The notes: generated from the letters alone by a model not told the origin. Positions 20,450 to 31,458 are shown, numbered from the stretch's first letter. The stretch is 64,000 nucleotides of DNA from Maniola hyperantus (GCF_902806685.2 NC_048557.2:1550001-1614000), one strand, 5' to 3'. Numbers and translations: made by a program.

Positions 20450-20612
20450 ATTGTCTAAAACCTGCATCAATTATTATTACAATCTCAATTGTTCTGATTG
20501 GCTGAATTTGTGCGATTCTTGTTGCAACAATGAGCAACAATGCATTGTGGCCAATAGTGAGCGAGCATTAACCAATCAGAGATGATTACAATCGTGACAT
20601 TGCAGCTGTCAA
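20450..20612 (+). repeat. MITE family M4, copy 1
   Basis: CTGCATCAATTATTATTACA, TTCTGATTGGCTGAATTTG and inverted AACCAATCAGAGATGATTAC. Other copies at 39.1, 48.0 (half) and 58.4 kb. Confidence 0.65.
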
Positions 20613-20842
20613 ACAACCGCGGTAGGGCCACAGAACCTCTCTAATGTCAAAAAAAAATAGAATTATAAGTATTCAAGGAATATCACAAAAATTAGCTATC
20701 GGTATAGTCTGACAATAGTCAGATTTTTTCAATCAACTTGGTAAGGCTGGAAAGTGAATTTAATTCAGTTCTTGATTAATGGCTTCAATCTGGTCACTGG
20801 TTACCTAATTTGTCAAAGTCAATCAAACCAATTAGAGTATGA

Positions 20843-21065
20843 CTAGCTTATGCCCACGACTTCGTCCGCGTGGACTACACAAATTTCAAACCCGTATTTC
20901 ACCCCCTTAGCGGTTGAATTTTCAAAAATCCTTTCTTAGCGGGTGCCTACGCCATAATAGCTACTGCATGCCAAATTTTAGCCCGATCTGTCCAGTAGTT
21001 TGAGCCGTGCGTTGATAGATCAGTCAGTCAGTCAGTCAGTCACCTTTTCCTTTTATATATTTAGA
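20843..21065 (-). mobile_element. Non-autonomous Helitron, family H2
   Basis: On plus: CTAGCTTATGCCCACGACTT at the 3' end and a (CAGT)n stretch plus CCTTTTATATATTTAGA at the 5' end. It lies 102 bp downstream of the w15 donor. Confidence 0.78.
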
Positions 21066-21167
21066 AGACAGAAATGAATTATTTAGTTCACAATATGGTT
21101 TCTAAATACAGTATGTTCATCGATATATTTTAAATTGAAATTGATATAACAATATATGACAGCTTAC

Positions 21168-22755
21168 CGAAGTGATTAGAATCCACTTGCGTACTCGTAG
21201 AAGCACTGCGTGGTCGCTTTGGCGACGTTGATGTATTCGTTCCCTGTGAGGACATACCCTCACCCCTATTGCTATCCTGTTTCATTTCACTATCACCCGG
21301 TAAACTGACGCGTCGTTTGTCCCTTTCACTCTCACAAACTCTTTCTTCTTCATGTTCTTGCTGTTTATTCCCTAACGATATGTTTTCACTAATCGTCGAT
21401 ATTGGAGGAATTTCTGGGGTTTTATGCTCTTCTTGTACATTTGTTTCTATTCTTTGGCTTTCGTTTTTGGCATTTTCTTCATCAATACTTTCTAGGTCTG
21501 TAAACTCTTTTAACGATTCCTCTGTTGCAGGAACTATAAATTCACCGTCAAGAGGCAAAACGTTGCCTTCATGTGGATGATCTGAGGGAATAACTCTCTG
21601 AGGACTATTTGGACTATCTTCTACTTCAGTAATTTCTTCATTTCTAGAAACCACGGAGGATAAAATTTCCATGACTATTTCATTAGCGATAGCCTCCGCA
21701 GCTTGTTTTTCATCTAAAATATCTTCAATATCTTGTTCCAAATCTTCTCTGCCATTAGGTGTGTTTCCTTCTGAAGGAATACCTCCTGAAATGGCACCTG
21801 AATCTGTATCATCATCTGTTTTTAACCGCACTGTTTCTAAAGCAACTGTTAGGACGTCATTGACGATGTTAATTGCAATATGTTTCGGGTCATCCGTGGA
21901 ATCATCTGGAATACTAGAGTCAGTCTTATCTTGTACTTTTTTAGGACTAGTCGCTTCACTTGGAGTTAAATATAGCTCGGACGGATCTGATAGTTCAGAT
22001 TCCCTTTCGGTTATTATGTTCAATCCATCGGCGATTCTTTCTGGGCTTGCAGTTTCGCTCACTGATAAACTAGAGGGTAGACCCTCGCTTCTGTCAGTGT
22101 TATCGTCTTTCAAAACATTATCCCCTACATCTCTAACGGGAATGTAATCTAAGCTGCCTTGTCGAGACATAGGTTTGTCAATTTTTTCTGAATCGTGTTC
22201 TATCGTTCCCGTTCCCGATTCGGTACTTTCCAGGAGTTGAGTTTCGATAATTGATTGTACTAATTCGTTATTCGCATTGAGCATGGTATCTTCGATAGGT
22301 TCTTCGTCGATGGCATGTTCGACTTCGGTATTACTAGTATCACAACCTTCGTCGCAGGGCACTTCGGTATTAACTGTAACAGTTTTGGCGGGGCTATGCA
22401 CTTTACACACTTCACTATACACTACTGTAGTCCGACTGTCTTCTGTACTTTCACTGGGTTTTTTACACCGGCACGACTCGACTTCTCTGAGGGAGAGTCC
22501 TTTACCTATTTCAGTTTGGGCTCCGTGGTTGAGTACATTCGACTTTCTAATAGATACTGGGGTGCTATCTACACTGTCATCGGTGTCGGGTAGTACTCTA
22601 GATTTGACTTGTCCGTCCGTATGTCTATCCCAGCCGGATATCGTGGAGATGGGTCTCTGTTGTCTTTCCGCTGGATCTGTGATGTTGTCAGCACGTCTCT
22701 GCTCGTAATGTTCGTACATTTGAGCGAACTGTAGTTTGAATTCTTCATACGACAC
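21168..22755 (-). CDS. rg: rugose exon w15: large acidic linker exon with two candidate PKA RII-docking helices
   Basis: Residues 713-1242 in one exon of 1,588 nt, phase 0 in, 1 out. It opens with conserved VSYEEFKLQFAQMYEHYEQR and RPISTISGWDRH, then becomes a low-complexity Ser/Thr/Glu/Asp-rich disordered linker. Two predicted amphipathic helices stand out: near residue 1004 (HIAINIVNDVLTVALETV) and near 1066 (EAIANEIVMEILSSVV). Both place hydrophobics as in known AKAP helices. Drosophila rugose is the PKA anchor DAKAP550, so RII docking is expected in this linker. The exon ends SPKRPRSASTSTQVDSNHF. Acceptor TATTGCAG|GTGTCG, donor TTCG|GTAAGC. Confidence 0.96.
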
Positions 22756-22796
22756 CTGCAATACAAGTAATACTTAGTGTTATTTATAAAAAAAAA

Positions 22797-23128
22797 TTAC
22801 AAAAAAAATAAAAACCGACTTCGATACACAAACACTAAAAATTGAAAAATAATTTAATTTATTACCGAATATATTATGTATACAAGAGTTAATATAGTTC
22901 CATAATAATATTTTTTGGTGCCGGTGCCAATTAACTTTAGCTGCGCGAATCGTCTAGACTTCATATTTTTATGAGACTCCACAATGGCACCTCATTGGCA
23001 CCGACCCCAAAAAATATTATTATGGAACTATATTAACTCTTGTATACATAATATATTCGGTAATAAATTAAATTATTTTTCAATTTTTAGTGTTTGTGTA
23101 TCGAAGTCGGTTTTTATTTTTTTTGTAA
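22797..23128. repeat. Large near-perfect fold-back element
   Basis: Two 135-nt arms (22797-22931 and 22994-23128) are reverse complements with two mismatches by eye, around a 62-nt loop. Terminal motif ACCGACTTCGATACACAAAC, inner motif GGTGCCAATT/ATTGGCACC. It fills a third of the w14-w15 intron and would form a long hairpin in pre-mRNA. Confidence 0.85.
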
Positions 23129-23244
23129 AAATTTTTTATTTCACAATTTTTAGTGGCCCCATGGAATTATGCTATGACTGGTTTAAAATCTACTGTTTAC
23201 TAAGCTGTTACACTGATCGCGAGCAATTTACTCTTATCCGTTGA

Positions 23245-23385
23245 GGAGTTCCAGTATCTATCTTCGAAGATGTTCATCAGATCTTCACCAAATTTAAATG
23301 GGACCAACTTTGAACTATACCCTTTCAAACAAAAAAAGAATTTTCAAAATCGGTCCAGGCGTCTTCGAGTAATCGGGGAACATAC

Positions 23386-23419
<34 letters not shown>

Positions 23420-23470
23420 TTCCGACGAATTGAGAACCTCCTCCTTTTTTTGAAGTCGGTTAAAAATCAA
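23245..23470 (+). mobile_element. Retroelement tail fragment with A29 run
   Basis: Contains GGAGTTCCAGTATCTATCTT, AAATCGGTCCAGGCGTCTTC, an uninterrupted run of 29 A at 23389-23417, then GAATTGAGAACCTCCTCC and GAAGTCGGTTAAAAA. The end motif resembles the start of the adjacent fold-back (AACCGACTTC), so the two may be one composite insertion. Confidence 0.5.
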
Positions 23471-23657
23471 AGTAGCATGATTAAGATTCTTCTGTGCATT
23501 TTGTTTATACGCAGCACAGGAACACATACCTTTCTAAGAACCCCTACCTATGAAATATCTAAAAGAACATCTAATTTAATTTGCTGTTTAGATGTTTCCG
23601 TCGACCGACTGTATGAAGAATTTCATTAAACTGTGATGTTAGTTAAGAAAATCTCAC

Positions 23658-23974
23658 CTTCGAATGCACAATCGCCAATGTATCGACCCAAACTCTCCAC
23701 CCGCCATACTCATGCTTTATCGCATGGTGTAACAACATCCTGAACAGCGAATACACCATATCAGATATCTTCTGCTCCTCTGCATTCTTCGGATGTATAT
23801 ACGCCATGGCAATCAACCACTCCTGCCATACAGACATCTGTAGGACCGTCCGTCGGTTTTCGCGGTTGTTACTGCATAGTAACGTCATGTCGGATAGAAA
23901 AAGCTTTTTCACTTCTAGCAACTGTTCGGTTTGTTTCGATTGACGGATCAATGTGGCGACGACCTTGAGAATCA
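23658..23974 (-). CDS. rg: rugose exon w14: end of armadillo/DUF4704 region
   Basis: Residues 607-712, ending in phase 0. Contains ILKVVATLIRQSKQTEQLLE, NRENRRTVLQMSVWQEWLIA, and GGWRVWVDTLAIVHSK. These are the signature motifs of neurobeachins (human NSRENRRCLLQCSVWQ, GGWRVWVDTLSIAHSK). Acceptor TCCGCAG|TGATT, donor AAG|GTGAGA. Confidence 0.98.
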
Positions 23975-24474
23975 CTGCGGAGGCAAAAGATATAACAGAT
24001 TTATAAAATTATCCAATTTATGCATTGATTGCATAGGTACAAGATATCAATTTGTCTTGTGGAGAATTTACTAGTCTGTATAAGCTCAAAAATTATTTAA
24101 TCTTAATTTTTGAACGGGTTTTCATAGAAAGGATGCCTTTTTTCTTGATTTTTTTGGCAAAGAAATTTTTACCGATCGAAATAAACCTTTTAAAGTTATG
24201 CTCAGATTATAAACGCTACTATGTGCAGTGAAATGAATAGTTTGGAGTATGTTACCAAATTCTTGACGACCATACATCTATTCCTAAGAGCAAGAACTCT
24301 AATTCATTTTCACTGATCAAAGGAATAATGTGGCTAAAAAAATGCTGGTTGTGGTCTAAGAACAGTTCTATCTTTTTCAGATGTTGTCTGAAGAAAAGGA
24401 TAGGATTACTATAAGACCCTTTAATTACTTTAGTTTAGAGATTGTGTACAATCCAATAAGCACAATTTTCTTAC

Positions 24475-24665
24475 TTGGGTTCTCCAATCGGAAGTGCGGC
24501 TGTGGTTCGGGATGGCTGGTGTAGAGGATTTGTTGGCCGACATGCTCGGTGAGCAGCTCGTAGAGCGCGTTATACACCGGTAAGGCCAGCGCCTCGCCGC
24601 ACGCGCTCAGTCGAGTTGCGAGTAGCGTATAGAGGTTATGTGGCGACATTACGTCGTACTTTCTT
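24475..24665 (-). CDS. rg: rugose exon w13: armadillo/DUF4704 region
   Basis: Residues 543-607, ending in phase 1. Contains RKYDVMSPHNLYTLLATRL, LTEHVGQQILYTSHPEP and FRLENP. Acceptor CATTCAG|AAG, donor CCCAA|GTAAGA. The A+TG codon with w14 gives the M of ENPMILKVVATL. Confidence 0.97.
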
Positions 24666-25004
24666 CTGAATGGAAAATTCAAGAATATTTTACATTTTAA
24701 CAAGCAATTTACTAAAATGTCACAATCTTTAAGATCATACCGACGAGACGAGATAAGAATATACCGACAAACAAAACTTAAAGCTACGTTTTAACTAAAA
24801 GCTTATTCTAACTCGTACCTATCTATCGCAAAAACTACGTTCATGCTAAATAACCTTCCACTAACAACTTTTGGCAATTTATTTGTAAAGTATAGAGTGA
24901 GATGTCTAATTTCTATAATTTGTTACATTTCTGGATAAACCTTTAAATACATAGGTGTTGCGAACAGTAAAGTAAGCAATATTTTTGTTCAATAAAATAC
25001 GTAC

Positions 25005-25108
25005 TTGTGCGTACTTCTGCTCAAGAAAAACCCGAGAAGTTTTAGCGCTTGCAGTCTTATTAATTGACTCTCCGAAGCCAAGAGTTTGAATATTGTCCTG
25101 ACACCACC
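25005..25108 (-). CDS. rg: rugose exon w12: armadillo/DUF4704 region
   Basis: Residues 509-543, phase 0 in, 2 out. Reads GGVRTIFKLLASESQLIRLQ followed by ALKLLGFFLSRSTH, matching family RVIYKLLASKSE..RVQALKAMGYFL. Acceptor ATTTCAG|GGT, donor CACAA|GTACGT. The AA+A codon with w13 gives the K of THKRKYDV. Confidence 0.95.
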
Positions 25109-25239
25109 CTGAAATATATTTAGTTATTTAAACTCAAAATATATTAGCGCTAAGCCGATCATCCACAATATCTAAACTCGTTTGGAAGTCAAAGTAATGT
25201 TTTACCGTATAAAGTATCGCTAGTATTATTTACTATTAT

Positions 25240-25336
25240 GTAGCTCGGCTAAAAGTCACTTTTTTCGTCACCCTACAAGTTTCAAACAATCTAGTCGGGC
25301 ATACACCGACGAAAAAAGTGACTTTTAGATAGCTTA
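25240..25336. repeat. Fold-back element, 20-bp exact core arms
   Basis: TAAAAGTCACTTTTTTCGTC on the left and GACGAAAAAAGTGACTTTTA on the right, with flanking TAGCT.../...AGCTTA partly matching. Lies in the intron between w11 and w12. Confidence 0.7.
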
Positions 25337-25368
25337 TACATATATTTATAGCAGAAATTTATTATTTA

Positions 25369-25425
25369 CCTGATGAGACAGGACCATATTATTTACCTGA
25401 TGAGACAGGACCATATTATTAGGAA
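25369..25425 (+). repeat. 27-bp tandem duplication
   Basis: ATTATTTACCTGATGAGACA followed by GGACCAT occurs twice in direct succession, exact by eye; a recent event. Confidence 0.8.
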
Positions 25426-25587
25426 CCCCGTCCACTATGTTCTTTTCCACGGATCAAAATGACAAAATATCAAGGATAATTATTTATATCAGTTAAGAAT
25501 TTTATGTATTACCGACTCAGCGCTTAGCTTGTTAGGAAAAAAAAACATACAAAGAAAATAGAGGAAGAAATAAAAGTAAAGGTTTAC

Positions 25588-25674
25588 TTTCGCATCAAAT
25601 GCCGGTACCATCGAACTGGGGTGCTCCGACATCAGCGAGATCAACATTTGCAACACGTCGTGAAGGTTTTCATC
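25588..25674 (-). CDS. rg: rugose exon w11: armadillo/DUF4704 region
   Basis: Residues 480-508, phase 0-0. Reads DENLHDVLQMLISLMSEH then PSSMVPAFDAK, essentially the rugose sequence. Acceptor TTCCAG|GAT, donor AAA|GTAAAC. Confidence 0.97.
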
Positions 25675-25782
25675 CTGGAACAATAAATTGTACATTTATT
25701 AAGAAAATTATTTGTTTAAGTACTTAATAGCTGAATTTTAACCTATATAAATTAACTCGCTACTGTAGTATAGAACTGAAGT

Positions 25783-25960
25783 GACAGAAAGTAATGTACA
25801 TCGGCCTTTAGAATGACATATTTTCAGCTTTGTAGAGCGTTGTCTCTGTCGCTCATACTTATATGACGTTTTGTCGGTCTCAACGATAGAGACAATGCTC
25901 TACAAATCTGCTATTTTCTTCTTAAGGTTGATGTGCATTATTTTTGCCTCACACTGTACA
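25783..25960 (-). repeat. MITE family M1, copy 4
   Basis: GTAATGTACATCGGCCTTTA, GTCTCTGTCGCTCATACTTA, GACGTTTTGTCGGTCTCAAC, ending in the degenerate TTTTTGCCTCACACTGTACA. Confidence 0.7.
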
Positions 25961-25974
25961 TTATAATTCATAAT

Positions 25975-26060
25975 AACGTCCCACTGCTGGACATAGGTCT
26001 CTGATAGAAACCTCTACATGCCATGCTATGTCATGCGTTAGCAGAGCCTCCACTAGGTTT
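25975..26060 (-). mobile_element. RTE-type LINE fragment
   Basis: CGTCCCACTGCTGGACATAG and GTCTCTGATAGAAACCTCTA match the recurring reverse-transcriptase C-terminal fragment. Confidence 0.5.
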
Positions 26061-26374
26061 ACAGACGACATCAAACGAGGCGCAGTGAGTCACTAGATGC
26101 AGACGTGAGGACGAGAGTCATTAGAGATTTTATTATTCAACTAATGAATCACCCCGGCTTCACACGGGTAGCTTATTACAATTTTCGTAGGGATCTCAAT
26201 TTTTTTTGAAAATAAGATATATATATAGCCTATGTCATTCAGGAATAGTTAAGCTTCCTACTGGTGAAACAATTTTCAAAATCGGTTCCAACTAAGCGAG
26301 CGTTTTGGCGTTTGATCAAAATTCGCTAATTCGACTAGTAGTCATGATCCCTATTCCATATGTATAATACATAC

Positions 26375-26517
26375 CTCATGCATAGTCGTCAGATAGTTGA
26401 GTATAGACTGTAACTCGTCCTCTTTCACACCGTTTCCGATCATGATGAGTTGTTTCAGGAACAGCAATATGTACGCTCTGATGGTCAAAATGTCTTTGTG
26501 CGCGGGCCGGGGTCCCT
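26375..26517 (-). CDS. rg: rugose exon w10: armadillo/DUF4704 region
   Basis: Residues 432-479, ending in phase 0. Contains GPRPAHKDILTIRAYILLF and GVKEDELQSILNYLTTMHE (family GVKEDELQSILNYL). Acceptor AATTGCAG|AGGG, donor GAG|GTATGT. The intron before it contains a perfect 40-bp inverted repeat. Confidence 0.97.
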
Positions 26518-26630
26518 CTGCAATTTGAAGGCAAACATTATAGAAATACTCGTATCTCTTACCGAATTGGAAATGTTATAAAAATAAAAGCTTTTTTATT
26601 CAAATAAACTTTAAATATATCTAAATAAGA

Positions 26631-26713
26631 TACTGCGAGATTTCCGAACCAAGCCGGTAGATTCGCTTGACGATCAAGCGAATCTACCGGCTTGGTTCGG
26701 AAATCTCGCAGTA
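26631..26713. repeat. Perfect 40-bp inverted repeat, 3-nt spacer
   Basis: Left arm 26631-26670, spacer CGA, right arm 26674-26713; all 40 positions are complementary. Arm content includes TTCCGAACCAAGCCGGTAG. The right arm runs into CCGAGAAGAACCGGAAAG, a SINE-like motif, so this looks like two copies of one SINE piece joined head to head. Lies in the intron between w9 and w10. Confidence 0.92.
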
Positions 26714-26901
26714 CCGAGAAGAACCGGAAAGAAACAGGGGTAGTAAATATAATAATGATCCTAAATTGTAATATTATTAATTCTAGGGTTGCATGTATCG
26801 TACTATAGAGCAAGGTAGAACAATATTTAATCCCGGAACTATACAATCTATTAAAACAAAGAAAATTCTTAGACGACGGAATAGTTAATAAAGTCACTTA
26901 C

Positions 26902-27124
26902 CCATTCCTTTAGGTGAAATCCCACTTTTTGTCCTTGGGTTCACAACCCAATAGTAGTACTTCAGCGTGTGTACTGTCTGTAGAACTGTGCTGACTCGTC
27001 TAACGCTGCCGTATATATGGGCATCAGCCAGAAAGTCCGTCGCCAAGTAGCAGTACAACCTCGCTTGCACAGCCGCCGGCGTGTGGATCCATAGTGCTGG
27101 GTTGAAGAGGATATGGTCCAGGAG
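26902..27124 (-). CDS. rg: rugose exon w9: armadillo/DUF4704 region
   Basis: Residues 358-432, phase 0 in, 1 out. Begins LLDHILFNPALWIHTPAAVQ and contains VHTLKYYYWVVNPRTKSGIS, almost invariant in the family. Acceptor CTGGCAG|CTCC, donor ATGG|GTAAGT. The codon G+AG with w10 gives Glu in ISPKGMEGPRP (family ITPKGLDGPRP). Confidence 0.97.
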
Positions 27125-27723
27125 CTGCCAGGTCAGAAAGGATTGGCAAAAAGACTGGATTAGCATAGACTATTGGCTGTCCGATGATTGATAGCGTAGG
27201 CTCTCTTGCTTGGGCATCTTATAACGATTACTTAATTATTATTATTTGCTCTGATTTAAAAAAAAACTCAAAATCCTGATCTCTTGTTTCAATCACATCC
27301 TACTTACTCCTACAAATTTTCTTTCATGATAATTTTTAATGGTAAAAAAAACACGAAAAGTTTTTGAATAGTTACATCAGAAGTGGGATTGAAATAGCTG
27401 CACGTGCTGCAGGTTATGGGTTAAAGTTTATAAGTTCTAACACTTATTTCCCTATTCATTGTTAAGCGTTTGCAAATTCCCATTGTTCTGAAGACATTTA
27501 AAGATATTTGTGCATAAATTGAACTACATTTTGTGAAGTGTGCATTTCATAAGTAATATTTTGCGTGACATATTCCCTTCCTCGACTTTTATTTACAAAG
27601 TAATCCTACATACTTTAATTTTACGTCAAACAAATCTTTTAAGATTTGATTTTGCAATAAATCGTTGATTTGAAATATCATATGATTTAGATAAAGCATT
27701 TTGTTTATAAAATAATTATAATT

Positions 27724-28017
27724 ATGGACTGTGAAGAAAAAAGTAAAAGTGTTATAAGTCAAAACTGGATTGAACTGGATATCGTGCAACACTTAAAAAT
27801 TATAAAAAAGGACCTTAGTCATTTTGATCCAATCTCCAAAAATATTGAAACTGATGCCATAAAGCTTCTGGGGTACCATTTATTTCATACTATGGTGGTC
27901 GAGCCAATTTCGAGCGCGAGCCAAGCACCATGTTTGTGTATGTGTACCCCAAAAGGTTTGAACACTATTGGGGGATCGAACCAGGGTCCTTCTATCATGG
28001 GTATGTTGAAAATCTAA
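27724..28017 (+). CDS. Unrecognised 97-aa plus-strand frame inside an intron
   Basis: Starts MDCEEKSKSVISQNWIELDI and continues VQHLKIIKKDLSHFDPISK with a composition more protein-like than other intronic frames. The C-terminal third (PCLCMCTPKGLNTIGGSNQG) looks repeat-derived. No family recognised. It could be a nested small gene, a decayed transposon frame or chance. Confidence 0.2.
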   Translation: MDCEEKSKSVISQNWIELDIVQHLKIIKKDLSHFDPISKNIETDAIKLLGYHLFHTMVVEPISSASQAPCLCMCTPKGLNTIGGSNQGPSIMGMLKI

Positions 28018-28774
28018 ATAAACGTGGAAGAAATGGTGTGAGGGAGGTGTTCAGTGTAATATAAGCAAGAAGAGCGTGCGCTAACAACCATCATAATAAA
28101 ACCATACAAACCAATTGGGTATTTAAAATGTAGGTACATTAAACAACAAAGTGTATAAAATAGTGAAATTATAAAAATATACACATCCTTAACACTGTGA
28201 ATCTATACAAAATCAATTTTCTGCAAGCATTAATTTAAGCTGAAAGATAAAATTTCATAACATAGAAAAAAACTTTCATTTACGCTACAGAAAATTGATT
28301 TGATTTGAAATACATAATAAGTAAATCAATCTATCTGTAATCTGCCGATAAGTTCCTTTACAATATTTGCATAGGTATACTTTGTCAAAAATTGTAAGGT
28401 CTAAGACAAAATATAACGACATGAATAAGACGTTATCGACACAGATAGGTAGGATTGATTTATTTATTATTATTAATTTCGGCCGTTTGTCTACACGTGT
28501 TTTCACATTTAATTTTACTACGAACATACCAGTAGGCTGGTTGTGCTGTTTTGAAGTCATTATATTTATGACTGAATCCTTTCTTAGTGAGGGTTTACCT
28601 TATTAAAATAATGTGCATTCATAATATCAGGTTTCCAGACCAGGGCTTTGAACTGCACGTTGATAGTGTCAGTCAGTTTTTCCTTTTATAAATAAAGATA
28701 AGTGCCGTACTTTCAACTCGGACAGAATTTCTCGACAAGAGCTTCTTGGCCTACCATATCAAACATACAGTAAA

Positions 28775-29170
28775 TGGGTATTTGACTCCAATTTTTTTAA
28801 TTACTTTCTTATAAACTAGGATAAAAATAATGACGTAAACTGAAATAACTAATTAAATCGATCAAATAATAAAAAAGTTATAAGCATTTAAATATTTCTG
28901 ATTAGACAGAGATAGCGATATAGAATTATGACTTCATTTTGACTAATGCCATAGTAGCTTCGTGCGGTTTCATACAAATTTTCGTTTTGCGAGAAAGGGA
29001 TAGAAGACCCTGCCACTCCAAAATTAAAATGTCTGTAACTTTGTAAATCTTTGGATCTTGTAATGATTTGGATTTTAATATTTTATTCAGCGTACGTCAT
29101 TATTTTTATCCTAGTTTATAATAAAGTAATAATATTTATCAAATTCAAAAGTAGTAAAATACCCAATTGT
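28775..29170. repeat. Fold-back element with about 70-bp imperfect arms
   Basis: Left: AATGGGTATTTGACTCCAAT, CTTATAAACTAGGATAAAAA, TAATGACGTAAAC. Right, inverted: GTACGTCATTATTTTTATCC, TAGTTTATAATAAAG, AAAATACCCAATT. Confidence 0.6.
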
Positions 29171-30697
29171 ATTTTTTTTAAGTTTTAATAAAACATTAAA
29201 GTAAGTAACATAACCTTTTAACCGAGGCTACCTACAATATTATATTTCCATCAGTATAACTGTGGAAAGTTTTGGAAAACACTGGATACGGCAAACAACA
29301 GATTAAATGCCCGAAGCGCTTCGTACTTTCGTATTACCTCTCGGGTGACTAATCTAAAAGTTGTTTTCCTCCGGATCGTATAACTGTTGTTTAATTCAAA
29401 CAATACGTTGGGAAATTCTCTCTAAATTACAGCTTCGAGATATTTTGTGGAATACTTCTTGGATTTCCGTACTTTACAAATTTGTTTTTAAAAAACAATT
29501 ACCTAATGGGCAATGTTTAAAATTGGCTTTGTTTCAAAACACTAGTGTTTTTACCCATTTCAAAGTTTCAGAATTACCGCAAAATTATACTAAAAAATAG
29601 TATACTATAAAATAGTATAATTTTGGTAACAACTTCAAAACTTTTATAAAACGCAAGCTTGAAGATAAACCCTCTTTAACATAACGCTAATCTAATAATC
29701 TTTAAAATTAGCAAAAAAAACAAATAACATGCAAGCTATGACAAAAACTTGAACATAACATAGAACACAATTATTTCTCTTAAACCTAAGAAAAGATAAA
29801 AGTCACGGAAATAAACATCCACACTTTGTTTGCAAAAGCAAAATGCTTTATTTCAAAACACTAGTGCCTTCATGTAAGCATTATACCTAACATACATTCA
29901 TATCTCATAGACGTATAGCAACCGAGTCACTTTTCATACAGTAAATCTAGCAATTAAAAAATTCCCGGTCCACTTTCTTTCCAGACATTTCCCACCATGG
30001 TTTTTGTATGTTAAGTGCTTACTGTTAAACACTACTTACTTAATTTCATAAACTTAACCTCAATATTTCAAACCAGTAACAAAGTTAAAATTTCGGTAAC
30101 GGCAAAAAGCTTGGCAGTTACAAATTCTTGTGCGCAATTTCATTTTATTTATGAGGCAATATACCACAGCACCCCATTCGTTCCGGCGTCGAAATTACGG
30201 AAAGGCTGAGATTTGATCGCAAATTAATATTTGTGAGTTGCCCAAGTTAGGCTTAGATACTTGAATTTACGCTCGCAATGCTTCAAAGTTTGTGAGTTGC
30301 CGTAATTATGTGGTGCCGCATTCAAATATTTGCGATTTATATTCATCATCAACAAGGTGAACATCATCGTGTCTATTGATCTTTTTATAACACAATTAAT
30401 TTCTTAATAGGCTTTATCAAAATATAGTTAAAGCGCCTATTCCCTTAGCAGCAGAAGCATCTAAAGAAGAAGCTCTTCCTCTACGGTAGCTATGAAATGC
30501 TCAAATGCTCGGACCCTCAAGCGCCCAAAGTGACTAGATAGAAGTTTAGCTCTAGAAAGCCTAAGCAGCTAAAATCAGACGCTCAGCTGTTGAAAAAAGC
30601 GATCGCTCAGGCGAGCAACCGAATAGTAGTATCGCGCTTACAGCAGAAAATTCTTTTAGACTGTGGAAAAAAATTGTGAAGGAAGGGTCGCAATTAC

Positions 30698-30911
30698 CTG
30701 TTTCAAAAGCAGATCAGAATTAGGAGAGCAGCAAGTCACAAGATGTTTAGTCAGATGTAGGAATGAAGCGAGCGTGTCCGGCGTAAGGTGGTCCCTGCCG
30801 CAGCGTTGTAGCATGTGAGATATTACTAGGAAGCCGCGGCATTGCAGCATGTGCTGTTGTACTGTACTGCACGATTCTACTAGAGAGCACACGAAGCCGA
30901 GGAGTTTTGAG
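30698..30911 (-). CDS. rg: rugose exon w8: armadillo/DUF4704 region
   Basis: Residues 286-357, ending in phase 0. Contains SKLLGFVCSLVES, STVQQHMLQCRGFLVISHML and SNSDLLLKQ-type sequence (here SPNSDLLLKQ), matching insect rugose closely. Acceptor TTTCACAG|CTC, donor CAG|GTAATT. Confidence 0.96.
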
Positions 30912-31458
30912 CTGTGAAAGATAAAATAGTAATTTGCTTAGCAACTGATTTATTCTCATCCGTCCCTAACCAATTTCAAAACGACATGACAACATGAATC
31001 GCATAGTATAATTATAATAGGTAAAGTTACGGTAAATTAGGTTTGGGTTAAATTATGATAGTAGACTGGTTTAATGGATCATATAACTATGAATAAAGCA
31101 AATATTGAGTTTGAGGTAGAATTCATCGTTGTAACGAGGCATACGGTCATTATAGAGACTCGTTAAGCCCGCCCTTATAGCCCTGAGACCTCTATTCAAA
31201 TTATAATTTGTACCAAGACGACGAGAACGTGGCAGTGCATAATTTTATCATAATGCTACAAACACATTACTGTGTGTTGTGGTGTTTCACAACCTTCGAG
31301 ATTCAGTTCGAAGATCGCGAGAAATGACCAATTGTAGTGCGCTACGAGATTAGTGTTCTGTGTAGGTGTTCATGATTCGACCATCTTTTGTCGAGCCACA
31401 ACCGACTCCACCCAACACGGGTTACATAAACTGGGTTACATATAGGTCATGATTACGA

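Larger units (their letters stand above)
27125..30697 (-). other. Intron w8-w9 (3.6 kb)
   Basis: AT-rich. Contains an open plus-strand frame at 27724-28017, a fold-back element at 28775-29170, a short palindrome near 29576-29626, and no recognised exon. Confidence 0.6.

Noticed and set aside
21671..22147. 158-aa Ser-rich plus-strand frame
   Set aside because: Antisense of the acidic linker in w15; Ser richness is the complement of Glu/Asp-rich codons.
22277..22708. 143-aa plus-strand frame opposite the large linker exon
   Set aside because: Shadow of w15; the minus-strand frame has the family motifs and splice sites.
23270..23629. 119-aa frame with poly-Lys
   Set aside because: Created by the A29 run inside a retroelement tail.
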